15,409 nt of DNA from Spirochaetia bacterium (GCA_007128345.1 SKXS01000108.1:1-15409), one strand, 5' to 3'. Positions 1-6,066 are shown, numbered from the stretch's first letter. Translations and numbers: made by a program. The notes: generated from the sequence alone by a model not told the origin.

Positions 1-1022
1 GGGGCACAGGGGCATTCGACGTCCTGCTGATTGACGACCCCTTTCTGCCTAGGATTCAGGAGGCTGGTTGGCTGGTGGATCTCGATGCGATGTATCGGGA
101 GAAGAACCTGACTATCGACTCTGACCTGGTGGAGAACATGGTGAATGTAGGCCGCTATCCCTACCCGGACGGCACCCTCTACGCACTTCCCCACGTAGGG
201 AACGTGGCGCTTTTCGCCTATCGCCATGACATTGTACAGAAGTACGGATACGACAAGCTCGAGTTGTGGGATGATGTGCTCGATGTCGCAACAATGGTGA
301 GCGAGAACGAACCTGATATGGTTCCTGTGCTCTTCCGGGGCGTCCAGGGAAATCCCATCGTAACCGGTTTCCTGCCGATATTCTGGGCTTTCGGCGCCGA
401 CATCCTTGTTGACGGCAAGCCAGCATTCAACACTCCTGAAGCTGAAAATGCCGTGGAGTTCTTCCTTGAACTCGCCGAGTTTGCTCCCCGCGGTGTGACG
501 GCCTACCAGTCAACCCAGGTTCGGGATGCCCTTATGTCAGGCGCAGGAGCTATGGCTATCGAAGTATGGCCGGGCTGGATCGGGGACCTTGAAAACCCGG
601 AACTTTCCGAAGTAGTGGGAAAGGTCACCATAGCAGCACATCCGGGACAGGTGAACCCCTCGTCCTCCATGATCGGCGCGTGGATGGTAGGTATTCCCAA
701 GGACTCACGCAACCAGGATGCGGCATTTGACTTCATCCAGTTTCTTACCAGCGCCGAGGTACAGGAGATGATGGCTGATGAGACCGGTATTCCCCCAACA
801 CGCCATAGCGTCCACCAAATTCCTGAATTGGAAGAGAAGTACCCCTGGTACCCCGCACAGCTTGATGGACAGATATCCGGTTCCGTCAGGCCTCGGACCG
901 ACTACTGGTCCCAGATTGAGTCGGTGTTTGGAGACTACCTGCAGCGTGCCCTGGTGGGAGAAGTCTCAGCATCTGAGGCCCTGACCCAGATCCAGAGGCG
1001 TGTGGAAGAGATCATTAAATAA
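1..1022 (+). CDS. ABC transporter extracellular solute-binding protein (family 1), 5' truncated
   Basis: This is the C-terminal part of a sugar-type periplasmic or lipoprotein solute-binding protein, which captures substrate and hands it to the two permeases encoded just downstream. The frame is open from base 3 at the window edge, so the GTG at 75 is an internal codon, not the start. The first visible residues (GAFDVLLIDDPFLPRIQEAGWLVDL) have the hallmark of family 1 binding proteins, where an aspartate-rich 'D-V-x-x-x-D-D-P' strand precedes the 'AGWL-x-x-L' turn. Later parts (GAGAMAIEVWPGW, IPKDSRNQDAAFDFIQFLTSAEVQ, a C-terminal amphipathic helix) also fit the family. About 340 residues are visible; the signal peptide and N-terminal lobe start lie outside the window. 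The downstream phosphodiesterase suggests a glycerophospho-compound or a sugar as substrate, which is an inference. Confidence 0.9.
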   Translation, partial: GTGAFDVLLIDDPFLPRIQEAGWLVDLDAMYREKNLTIDSDLVENMVNVGRYPYPDGTLYALPHVGNVALFAYRHDIVQKYGYDKLELWDDVLDVATMVSENEPDMVPVLFRGVQGNPIVTGFLPIFWAFGADILVDGKPAFNTPEAENAVEFFLELAEFAPRGVTAYQSTQVRDALMSGAGAMAIEVWPGWIGDLENPELSEVVGKVTIAAHPGQVNPSSSMIGAWMVGIPKDSRNQDAAFDFIQFLTSAEVQEMMADETGIPPTRHSVHQIPELEEKYPWYPAQLDGQISGSVRPRTDYWSQIESVFGDYLQRALVGEVSASEALTQIQRRVEEIIK

Positions 1023-1031
1023 CATGGTTGC

Positions 1032-1064
1032 GCATTCCGGGGCGCTCCATACGTCCCGGAATGC
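1032..1064 (+). promoter_or_regulatory. Intercistronic stem-loop after the binding-protein gene
   Basis: A perfect 10-bp inverted repeat (GCATTCCGGG at 1032-1041, CCCGGAATGC at 1055-1064) with a 13-nt loop lies in the 63-bp gap between the binding-protein gene and the first permease. There is no following T tract, so it is not a classic terminator. In binding-protein operons such hairpins usually protect the upstream mRNA end or cause partial termination, so that the binding protein is made in excess over the permeases. That role is inferred from position. Confidence 0.75.
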
Positions 1065-1085
1065 CTGCTGTAAAAGGACCCTGAT

Positions 1086-1964
1086 ATGAAGGACAAGGAC
1101 AGGATTGCCTATAATTCTTTCTTCTACATCATCTTTGCACCAGCATTGCTGCTTATTCTGTTTCTCACTACATACCCAATCGGAACGATCGTCTATAACT
1201 CGTTTTTCAGCTATGACTTTATATCCGGGGTCCGTGAATTCATCGGCCTGGAGAACTACTCGCGCATCATAGGCGAGGATCTTTTCAGACGCTCTTTCAT
1301 CAATACGCTGATCTTCACCTTGAGTGCCAGTTTTCTGGAGGTCTTCCTCGGCGTGCTGCTGGCATTCCTGCTCTACGGATCCTTCAGGGGCAAGCGCGCC
1401 GCATCACTTATCATCATATTTCCCATGATCATCTCCACTATGGTGATCTGTGCGGTGTGGTCGACCTTCTTTCATTACGAGATCGGACTGTTCAACTATA
1501 TCCTGGGCCAATTGGGACTGGAGCCCGTGGGATGGCTTACCGACCGCAACGTTGCGCTTACCTCCATTATTCTCGTAGATATCTGGCAGTGGACCCCCTT
1601 TGCCTACCTCATCATCCAGGCGGGGATGGGATCCATTCCTGGAGAACTCTTTGAGGCAGCCCGCATCGACGGCGCCAGGGGAGACCAGATTGCCATGAGG
1701 ATCACCCTGCCGATTCTGTCAGGGCAGATACTCCTGGTGCTCATGCTCCGTACCCTGGACACCTTCCGGCTCTTCGATAAAGTCTACGCCCTCACCGGAG
1801 GCGGGCCAGCAAACGCCACCCAGACGCTGTCGTTTTTCATCTACCGGGAAGGATTCTCCTTCTTCAACTTCGGGAGAGCCAGTGCCGCTTCGGTGATGAC
1901 GCTCTTCTTTGTTGCGTTCCTTGCGCTCTTCTACGTGCGCAAGCTGCTGAAGGAGGAAAGCTGA
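1086..1964 (+). CDS. ABC transporter permease, MalF/UgpA type
   Basis: Inner-membrane permease subunit of a carbohydrate-type ABC importer (CUT1 class), expected to pair with the next gene product. The 292-residue protein has about six hydrophobic segments, the first starting near residue 13. It carries the cytoplasmic EAA loop (EAARIDGARGDQIAMRITLP, from E190) that docks onto the ATPase, and the GGGPANATQTLSFFIYREGF segment common in MalF/UgpA proteins. The start ATG at 1086 has AGGA at 1075-1078, 7 nt away. Its TGA shares one base with the ATG of the next gene, so the two are translationally coupled. Substrate cannot be told from the permease. No ATPase gene is present downstream, so the complex probably uses a shared MsiK/UgpC-like ATPase encoded elsewhere. 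Confidence 0.92.
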   Translation: MKDKDRIAYNSFFYIIFAPALLLILFLTTYPIGTIVYNSFFSYDFISGVREFIGLENYSRIIGEDLFRRSFINTLIFTLSASFLEVFLGVLLAFLLYGSFRGKRAASLIIIFPMIISTMVICAVWSTFFHYEIGLFNYILGQLGLEPVGWLTDRNVALTSIILVDIWQWTPFAYLIIQAGMGSIPGELFEAARIDGARGDQIAMRITLPILSGQILLVLMLRTLDTFRLFDKVYALTGGGPANATQTLSFFIYREGFSFFNFGRASAASVMTLFFVAFLALFYVRKLLKEES

Positions 1965-2797
1965 TGTACCGATTGAAATTCTTTCTCAAGCGTGCCGTCT
2001 TCTGGATCATCCTCATCACCTTTCTGGCCGTCATCCTGGTTCCGATCTACTGGATGGTGAACACCTCGCTGAAGAATCCAAGAGAGGTGATCAGACCGGT
2101 GCCTACCTTCTTTCCTGAGGCACCGACGCTGGAGAACTACGTAAAGGTCTTCCAGGCGGGCATCTGGGGAAACTTCTTCAATACCGTGGTGGTGGCAGTG
2201 GCATCGACCTTCTTCTCCATTGTCCTGGCTTTCCTTGCATCCTACGCACTGGTGAGATTTAAGTTCCCCCTGAAGATCAACAAGCTCTTCCTCATCTGGG
2301 TACTGGTAGTCCGTATCCTGCCGCCCATCGTGCTGGCGGTCCCCCTGTTTACGGTATTCAACCAGGTGAAGCTCATAAACACCCTGCCCGGGCTGGTGGT
2401 GGCATTCCAGATCTACACCTTGCCATACTCAATCTGGATCATCTACGGGTTTCTCAAGTCGCTCCCTGTGGATTTTGAGGAGGCTGCTACCATAGATGGG
2501 GCGTCTCCCCAGCGGGTGCTCTTCTCCATTGTGGAGCCCTTAGTGCGTACCGGAGTAATAGCGACCTCCATATTCAGCCTGATTCTCGCGTGGAACGAGT
2601 TCCTCTTTGCACTGCTGTTTGTGCGTACCCCGAGGCTGCTCACCCTCCCCGTCGTGATATCCCGGTACATCGGCGAGTACGCCACCCAGTGGGGTGAACT
2701 CATGGCAATAGGACTGCTTTCTTCTCTGCCCATCCTCATCTTCTCCAACTTTGTCTACCGGCAGCTGACGGAAGGGTTCTCGATGAGCCTGAAGTAG
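1964..2797 (+). CDS. ABC transporter permease, MalG/UgpE type
   Basis: Second inner-membrane permease of the importer. The 277-residue protein starts with a basic cytoplasmic stretch followed by a hydrophobic helix and the IPIYWMVNTSLKN-type segment (here VPIYWMVNTSLKNPREV) that is characteristic of MalG/UgpE proteins. The EAA loop is at about residues 172-190 (EEAATIDGASPQRVLFSI). The ATG overlaps the TGA of the previous gene (TGATG) and is preceded by a consensus AAGGAGG at 1950-1956 inside that gene. The spacing to the phosphodiesterase gene is 16 bp, so all four genes probably share one transcript. Confidence 0.92.
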   Translation: MYRLKFFLKRAVFWIILITFLAVILVPIYWMVNTSLKNPREVIRPVPTFFPEAPTLENYVKVFQAGIWGNFFNTVVVAVASTFFSIVLAFLASYALVRFKFPLKINKLFLIWVLVVRILPPIVLAVPLFTVFNQVKLINTLPGLVVAFQIYTLPYSIWIIYGFLKSLPVDFEEAATIDGASPQRVLFSIVEPLVRTGVIATSIFSLILAWNEFLFALLFVRTPRLLTLPVVISRYIGEYATQWGELMAIGLLSSLPILIFSNFVYRQLTEGFSMSLK

Positions 2798-2813
2798 CAG
2801 GCGGAAGGCGCAT

Positions 2814-3569
2814 ATGTCCTGCAGATACCGTACATTAGTAACCGCGCATGCCGGATGTGAAGGCAGCATAGAGAACACTGTCGATTCAGTTATTGCAGGC
2901 ATTGAGGCCGGAGCAGACATCATAGAAGTCGATATACGCACCTCATCAGACGGCATGCCGGTGCTCATCCACAATCCGTCGCTCCCTGGACCGGACGGTT
3001 CCCATCTTACTGTGTCGGATCACCCCTACGAGGCTTTGGTCTCGTTTGCCCGAACCCATGCGATGGAGCTGACTCCCCTGGAGGATGTACTGGATATCAT
3101 CAGGGAACAGCAGTGCATGCTCAACCTGGACATGAAGGATATCCGCGGTATCGGGGAACTGGAGAAACGCGTGAGCACCTTCGGGCTTTTAGACCACGTG
3201 GTGCTCTCCGGCTGCAGTACCGAATGGGCCAGGTTGGTGAAACAGAATCATCCGAAGATCCAGGTGCTGCTGAATGCCTACCATGATCCGTCTTCCCTTG
3301 AGGAGGAGCAGTACCGCCTGTACGTTAACTCACTGTGCAGGACTGCCGCAGCCATTGGAAGCTGCGGCATCAACATCGACTATACGATGTGCAGGCCCTA
3401 TCTCGTGGATTACGCGAGGAGAAGGTTTCTTCCGGTGTCGGTGTGGACTGTAGATAGTGAATCCCGGATGCAGGATATGCTGCGTATGGGCGTCTTCGCC
3501 GTAACTACGTATTACCCGAAAAAGCTGAGGCAGCTGATGATGCAGGACGCGTCACATCTCCTGCTATAG
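2814..3569 (+). CDS. Glycerophosphodiester phosphodiesterase family protein with altered HRG motif
   Basis: GDPD-like TIM-barrel protein, 251 residues, no signal peptide, so probably cytoplasmic. Typical members hydrolyse glycerophosphodiesters to glycerol-3-phosphate and an alcohol. Visible family signatures: H12 with an ENT turn (GSIENT, 17-22), E38-V-D40 (metal ligands), H53-N, the LNLDMK strand (103-108) and VSVWTVDS near the C terminus. The canonical HRG at the active site reads HAG here (A13 replaces the phosphate-binding arginine), and the usual 'RPD' end motif reads 'YPKKL', so activity or specificity may differ. Position after two permeases parallels ugpBAECQ of enterobacteria, where ugpQ is the phosphodiesterase; an intracellular enzyme acting on the imported substrate is likely. 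Start ATG 2814 has GGAAGG at 2803-2808. Its last 6 bases overlap the end of the convergent bioN. Confidence 0.85.
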   Translation: MSCRYRTLVTAHAGCEGSIENTVDSVIAGIEAGADIIEVDIRTSSDGMPVLIHNPSLPGPDGSHLTVSDHPYEALVSFARTHAMELTPLEDVLDIIREQQCMLNLDMKDIRGIGELEKRVSTFGLLDHVVLSGCSTEWARLVKQNHPKIQVLLNAYHDPSSLEEEQYRLYVNSLCRTAAAIGSCGINIDYTMCRPYLVDYARRRFLPVSVWTVDSESRMQDMLRMGVFAVTTYYPKKLRQLMMQDASHLLL

Positions 3570-4283
3570 CTGCATGATAACCAAGCTTAAGAGCGTACAG
3601 AAGATAAACAGGCACCACGCTGCCGCATCCCTCCAGCTGTAGGCGGACGGAACCGGCTTGAAGGATTGAGTGAATCCACGAGCATCCAGCGCATCGCTGA
3701 GTGAAGCCGCTTTGTCAAATACCGTCTCCAGCACCTGCGACGAAAAGGATACCATCCATCTCAGCGGCCGCCTTCCCGGGCTGTCTCCCCGGGAGAGGCG
3801 TGCCTCCCGGATCTCCTTTACACTGTCGAGTATTGCCGGTATCAGCGAGAGAGTGAGCATGAGCCGTACCGAAGCTGCCGATGCCAAGGTCTTGGATACC
3901 GGAGAGAGAAACCGATAGAGCGCCGAAGCAGTTTCATCCGGGGATGTGGAGTCCATAAAGAGCAGCCCCAGGATGACCACCAGGGAGAAGCGCATCGCCG
4001 CAGTGATAGATTCCTCCCAGATACCGGTGCTTACATACCGTCCCCCTGCGATGAGCAGGGCCAGCAGGGCAAAGACCTTGAGTTCCCTCAGATAGGTCCG
4101 TACAGGGATGCGGACAGACAGCGCAAGACCGATAGACGCTGCAAGGGGCACCGCCGCAGCATGCAGCGGCAGGGTAACGGTGACTGCGCTCTGCACCAGG
4201 AGGATGAGGAGCTTTGTACGAGCATCAAGGCGGTGCAGGACAGTATCCCTGCTGGTGCAGTGGAATATCAGGGTTTCAGCCAT
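3564..4283 (-). CDS. bioN: ECF transporter transmembrane coupling protein EcfT (BioN-like)
   Basis: Membrane T component of an energy-coupling-factor transporter, linking the S component BioY to the ATPase. The protein is 239 residues from the start chosen here, with several hydrophobic helices in the N-terminal two thirds. The two coupling-helix signatures appear as the REARLSRG and DALDARGF segments, which fit the x-R-G / A-R-G motifs of EcfT/CbiQ. I prefer the ATG at 4283 (start MAETLIFHC) because AGGGGAG lies at normal distance upstream; an in-frame start at 4328 would add 15 residues that look non-homologous. The gene overlaps the end of bioM by 16 bp, as is usual for coupled ECF genes, and its stop overlaps the convergent phosphodiesterase gene. 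Confidence 0.87.
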   Translation of the reverse strand: MAETLIFHCTSRDTVLHRLDARTKLLILLVQSAVTVTLPLHAAAVPLAASIGLALSVRIPVRTYLRELKVFALLALLIAGGRYVSTGIWEESITAAMRFSLVVILGLLFMDSTSPDETASALYRFLSPVSKTLASAASVRLMLTLSLIPAILDSVKEIREARLSRGDSPGRRPLRWMVSFSSQVLETVFDKAASLSDALDARGFTQSFKPVPSAYSWRDAAAWCLFIFCTLLSLVIMQL

Positions 4284-5005
4284 GTCATCTCCCCTGCCGT
4301 CACTCCCGGCGGGATCCGCACCCCGCATGCCGGGGCGTGGATAATCACCTCATCAGGCTTTCCTTCAGCGACGAGCTTCCCCTGGTCCAGCAGCATGAGC
4401 CGGTCTGCATGGGCGAGGACCTTCTCCACCTCATGGGTCACCACGATGACCGTATGTCCCTGCCCGCGCAGCGAAACAATATGCTCAAGCACATGGATAA
4501 CCGACGGATAGTCCAGGTTGGCAAAGGGCTCGTCCAGCGCGATAATACTCGGGTCCATAGCCAGGACTCCGGCTATGGTGAGTCTGCGCTTCTCTCCCCC
4601 AGAGAGCGTCCTCGGCCGCTGTCTCCTGTGGCTAAAGAGGTCCATCTGGTTAAGGGCCGCATGCACCCGTGAGTTGATCTCATCATCAGGCAGACCCATC
4701 TGCTCAAGGCCGAAGGCAATATCCCGCTCCACTGTCTGGGCGACCAGCTGGCTGTCGGTATCCTGAAAGACAAGCCCAATTTCCCTTCTTACCCGGCGGG
4801 AGGCAACGGTTCCTGCAATGCTGATAGTTCCTTCCTGGGGCCTGCAGAGTCCCTTGAGGCACCGCAGCAGCATCGTCTTTCCCGATCCGTTCTTCCCCGA
4901 GATGACGAGGAACTCCGAAGTGTTGAGGGAGAAGGAGATATCCTTGAGCGCCCAGGTGCCGTCGGGAAACCGGTAGGAGAGGTTCTTCACCTCAAGAAGC
5001 GCCAT
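4268..5005 (-). CDS. bioM: ECF transporter ATP-binding protein EcfA (BioM-like)
   Basis: ATPase that drives biotin uptake through BioN/BioY, peripheral on the cytoplasmic face of the membrane. The 245-residue protein holds all ABC motifs: Walker A GKNGSGKT (37-44), Q81 of the Q loop (VFQDTDSQ, with the second acidic/glutamine positions typical of ECF ATPases), signature LSGGEKRR (134-141), Walker B IIALDE (154-159) and the switch histidine H191 (VVTHE). A single EcfA implies a homodimer, as in BioMNY, unlike the EcfA1/A2 pair of group II modules. The start ATG at 5005 lies 3 nt after the bioY stop, with AGGGAGG inside the end of bioY. Confidence 0.92.
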   Translation of the reverse strand: MALLEVKNLSYRFPDGTWALKDISFSLNTSEFLVISGKNGSGKTMLLRCLKGLCRPQEGTISIAGTVASRRVRREIGLVFQDTDSQLVAQTVERDIAFGLEQMGLPDDEINSRVHAALNQMDLFSHRRQRPRTLSGGEKRRLTIAGVLAMDPSIIALDEPFANLDYPSVIHVLEHIVSLRGQGHTVIVVTHEVEKVLAHADRLMLLDQGKLVAEGKPDEVIIHAPACGVRIPPGVTAGEMTWLKP

Positions 5006-5008
5006 AGC

Positions 5009-5575
5009 TCAATCCTCCCTGCCGGCTGACAGAAGTAAAGAGGCACGGTCAGAGAATATCCATGCAAGGGCCAGGGAGGCGGCAATCTTCAGCACATCCC
5101 CGATAATGAAGGGAATAATGCCGGCAGCAGCGGCACCGGCCCAGGTGATCCCGAGGGACGCTTTAAGCCAGGGAACTCCAGTCATATAGATCACCAGGGA
5201 AGCGAGGAGTGCTCCAGGCAGGGCCCATATGAGCCACGTTGTCCGTGAGGTGTTCCTGAAGCACGATGCCTGATCGCCGAAGAAGCCGGCAATGCATGCA
5301 GCAGGGACCATGCCGATGAGGTATCCGCCGGTGGGACTGAAGAAATGGGCTATTCCGCCGGTGCCTCCCGAGAATACAGGGAGCCCGACAGCACCCATGA
5401 GCAGGTAGAGCAGGGAGGCTGAGAGGGCAATCCTGAAGCCCCCGAGAAGGGATACCGTGATGAGGAAGAGGGTCTGGAGGGTTACCGGAACCGGCCCGAC
5501 GGGCACAGCCACGTACGCGCCTACCGCGATGAGGGCTGCAGCGAGGGCAGTGAAGACAATCCGTTGTGTCGGCAT
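5009..5575 (-). CDS. bioY: Biotin transporter BioY (ECF S component)
   Basis: High-affinity biotin-binding membrane subunit. The 188-residue protein has the core BioY signatures in order: VGPVPVTLQTLFLI (about 26-39), LLYLLMGAVGLPVFSGGTGG (about 55-74) and SPTGGYLIGM (about 80-90), the last being part of the biotin-binding region known in BioY structures. About six hydrophobic helices fill the length. The ATG at 5575 has AGGAG (5588-5584) 8 nt upstream. First gene of the bioY-bioM-bioN operon, a layout that makes the substrate assignment much firmer than for an S component alone. No biotin synthesis genes are in the window, so the cell may scavenge biotin. Confidence 0.95.
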   Translation of the reverse strand: MPTQRIVFTALAAALIAVGAYVAVPVGPVPVTLQTLFLITVSLLGGFRIALSASLLYLLMGAVGLPVFSGGTGGIAHFFSPTGGYLIGMVPAACIAGFFGDQASCFRNTSRTTWLIWALPGALLASLVIYMTGVPWLKASLGITWAGAAAAGIIPFIIGDVLKIAASLALAWIFSDRASLLLSAGRED

Positions 5576-5603
5576 GGAATCAGCTCCTGGAACAGTAAGG
5601 CCA

Positions 5604-5633
5604 ATAGTAGTATGAACCGCTGCGGGGGGTCAA
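5604..5633 (-). promoter_or_regulatory. Predicted sigma-70-type promoter of bioY-bioM-bioN
   Basis: On the minus strand, TTGACC (5633-5628) and TACTAT (5609-5604) are separated by 18 bp, ending about 28 nt before the bioY start codon. This would give a 5' untranslated leader of roughly 22 nt that includes the AGGAG. The -35 matches consensus at five of six positions, the -10 at four of six. Confidence 0.55.
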
Positions 5634-5638
5634 GGTTC
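5614..5638. promoter_or_regulatory. Candidate BirA-type biotin operator over the bioY promoter
   Basis: An inverted repeat GAACC (5614-5618) and GGTTC (5634-5638), 15 bp apart, spans the promoter spacer. Bifunctional BirA repressors bind dyads whose inner core is AACC-N14-16-GGTT, and this site has exactly that core with N15. The outer half-site positions match the usual TTGTAAACC only partly. Binding here would block RNA polymerase. A BirA with a DNA-binding domain is not encoded in the window, so this remains a candidate. Confidence 0.45.
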
Positions 5639-5656
5639 TTTGCGTACCTCTCGGCA

Positions 5657-5670
5657 CAGCAGATCTGCTG
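5657..5670. promoter_or_regulatory. 14-bp perfect palindrome in the bioY/selenium-operon divergent region
   Basis: CAGCAGATCTGCTG reads the same on both strands. It lies between the two divergent promoters, about 24 bp upstream of the bioY -35 and 127 bp upstream of the selenium-operon -35. A loop-free dyad suits a dimeric DNA-binding protein more than an RNA hairpin. No regulator gene is nearby and no family consensus is recognised. Apart from this dyad I see nothing in 5640-5796; a 75-codon open frame there is not gene-like. Confidence 0.3.
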
Positions 5671-5796
5671 ATTTCCTGCATCATCTCTCAGGCGGCACTG
5701 CACTGAGCGGCGTGTCTGAAAAAAGAGCATTCACCTTGCCGCTGAGAAGCCTGGTGATACAGCAGGACAAGATTGAAGAAGAGGACGAAAAATCAA

Positions 5797-5826
5797 TTGA
5801 CTCCATTGACTTCTCCTGTGTATACT
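5797..5826 (+). promoter_or_regulatory. Predicted strong sigma-70-type promoter of the selenium operon
   Basis: TTGACT (5797-5802) and TATACT (5821-5826) are 18 bp apart. Each matches consensus at five of six positions. The predicted start near 5833 leaves a leader of about 234 nt before the yedE ATG, much longer than a plain ribosome-binding region needs. Confidence 0.65.
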
Positions 5827-5840
5827 GGCACCTGGTTACT

Positions 5841-5865
5841 CACGGCAGGCAGGCCGTGCTATTTT
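5841..5865 (+). promoter_or_regulatory. Hairpin with short U-rich tail at the start of the leader
   Basis: CACGGC (5841-5846) pairs with GCCGTG (5853-5858) around a 6-nt loop, followed by CTATTTT. It begins only about 8 nt after the predicted transcription start. The U stretch is short, so this is at most a weak early terminator; it could instead stabilise the transcript end. Confidence 0.35.
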
Positions 5866-5886
5866 AAACTGCAAGGGGGTATAAAG

Positions 5887-5997
5887 ATGACCGCGTACCG
5901 CAGAACCTGAGTTCTGCACCACCGGTGCACGTGGTGCACCTCTACATGTATCCCCGAATGCGGTGCGAATCGTGCTTTTCCCCTGAGCAGCCGGTAA
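5887..5997 (+). CDS. Candidate Sec-containing small ORF (in-frame UGA at codon 8) in the yedE leader
   Basis: ATG at 5887 is preceded by AAGGGGG (5873-5879) at 7 nt. The frame runs seven codons (MTAYRRT), meets TGA at 5908-5910, then stays open for 28 more codons to TAA (5995-5997). Read as selenocysteine, the product is 36 residues, Sec at 8, followed by a Cys-rich stretch HHRCTWCTSTCIPECG (C-x2-C-x3-C-x3-C). Downstream of the UGA a hairpin GGUGCAC-GUG-GUGCACC (5924-5940) begins its loop with G, 20 nt after the UGA; bacterial SECIS elements have an apical loop 16-37 nt after UGA with G among the first loop bases. Its position just before a selenium transporter supports the idea. If the UGA is a stop, the product is a 7-residue leader peptide. 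I recognise no homologous family. The frame was judged by eye only. Confidence 0.42.
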
Positions 5998-6009
5998 ACT
6001 GTTCATGGA

Positions 6010-6060
6010 TTCCTAAGGTATGGTTCCCCTAGCTGGGGATAAAACATCATACCTAAGGAG
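6010..6060 (+). promoter_or_regulatory. Shine-Dalgarno-sequestering hairpin upstream of yedE
   Basis: Bases 6010-6022 can pair with 6048-6060 at 12 of 13 positions (one G-U pair, one A-A mismatch at 6015/6055). Inside, TCCCC (6025-6029) pairs with GGGGA (6035-6039). The 3' arm contains the AAGGAG (6055-6060) that is the ribosome-binding site of yedE. When folded, yedE translation should be hindered. The stem starts 12 nt after the stop codon of the upstream small ORF, so ribosomes ending there could influence it. Confidence 0.65.
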
Positions 6061-6066
6061 TTACTC

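Larger units (their letters stand above)
5833..6066 (+). promoter_or_regulatory. Long structured leader of the selenium-transporter operon
   Basis: Between the predicted transcription start and yedE lie several pairing elements: a hairpin CACGGC/GCCGTG (5841-5858) followed by CTATTTT; a 9-bp pairing GGGGGTATA (5875-5879 continuing through 5883) with TGTATCCCC (5947-5955), containing G-U pairs; GCAGAAC/GTTCTGC (5900-5917) with CTGA in the loop; a GGTGCAC/GTGCACC hairpin (5924-5940); and a hairpin over the yedE ribosome-binding site (6010-6060). TATCCCC (5949-5955) can alternatively pair with GGGGATA (6035-6041). Mutually exclusive pairings are typical of attenuators and riboswitches. It matches no riboswitch class I know. 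Confidence 0.55.

Noticed and set aside
4284..4328. Upstream start of bioN adding 15 residues
   Set aside because: The added residues come from reading the bioM 3' end in another frame and no ribosome-binding site favours it over the ATG at 4283.
5640..5867. 75-codon plus-strand open frame in the divergent control region
   Set aside because: It runs through the predicted selenium-operon promoter, has no ribosome-binding site and its translation resembles no protein.
5875..5975. tRNA-like appearance (GGGGGTA... and GGTGCGAATC), possibly selC
   Set aside because: The T-arm stem does not pair around the GCGAATC loop, no anticodon arm with TCA is found, and no CCA or discriminator pattern appears.
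5950..6010. Resemblance to a cobalamin riboswitch core (GGTGCGAATC and GCCGGTAAACTG)
   Set aside because: The match is partial, the conserved GCCACTG-type 3' element is missing, and the genes downstream are selenium related.
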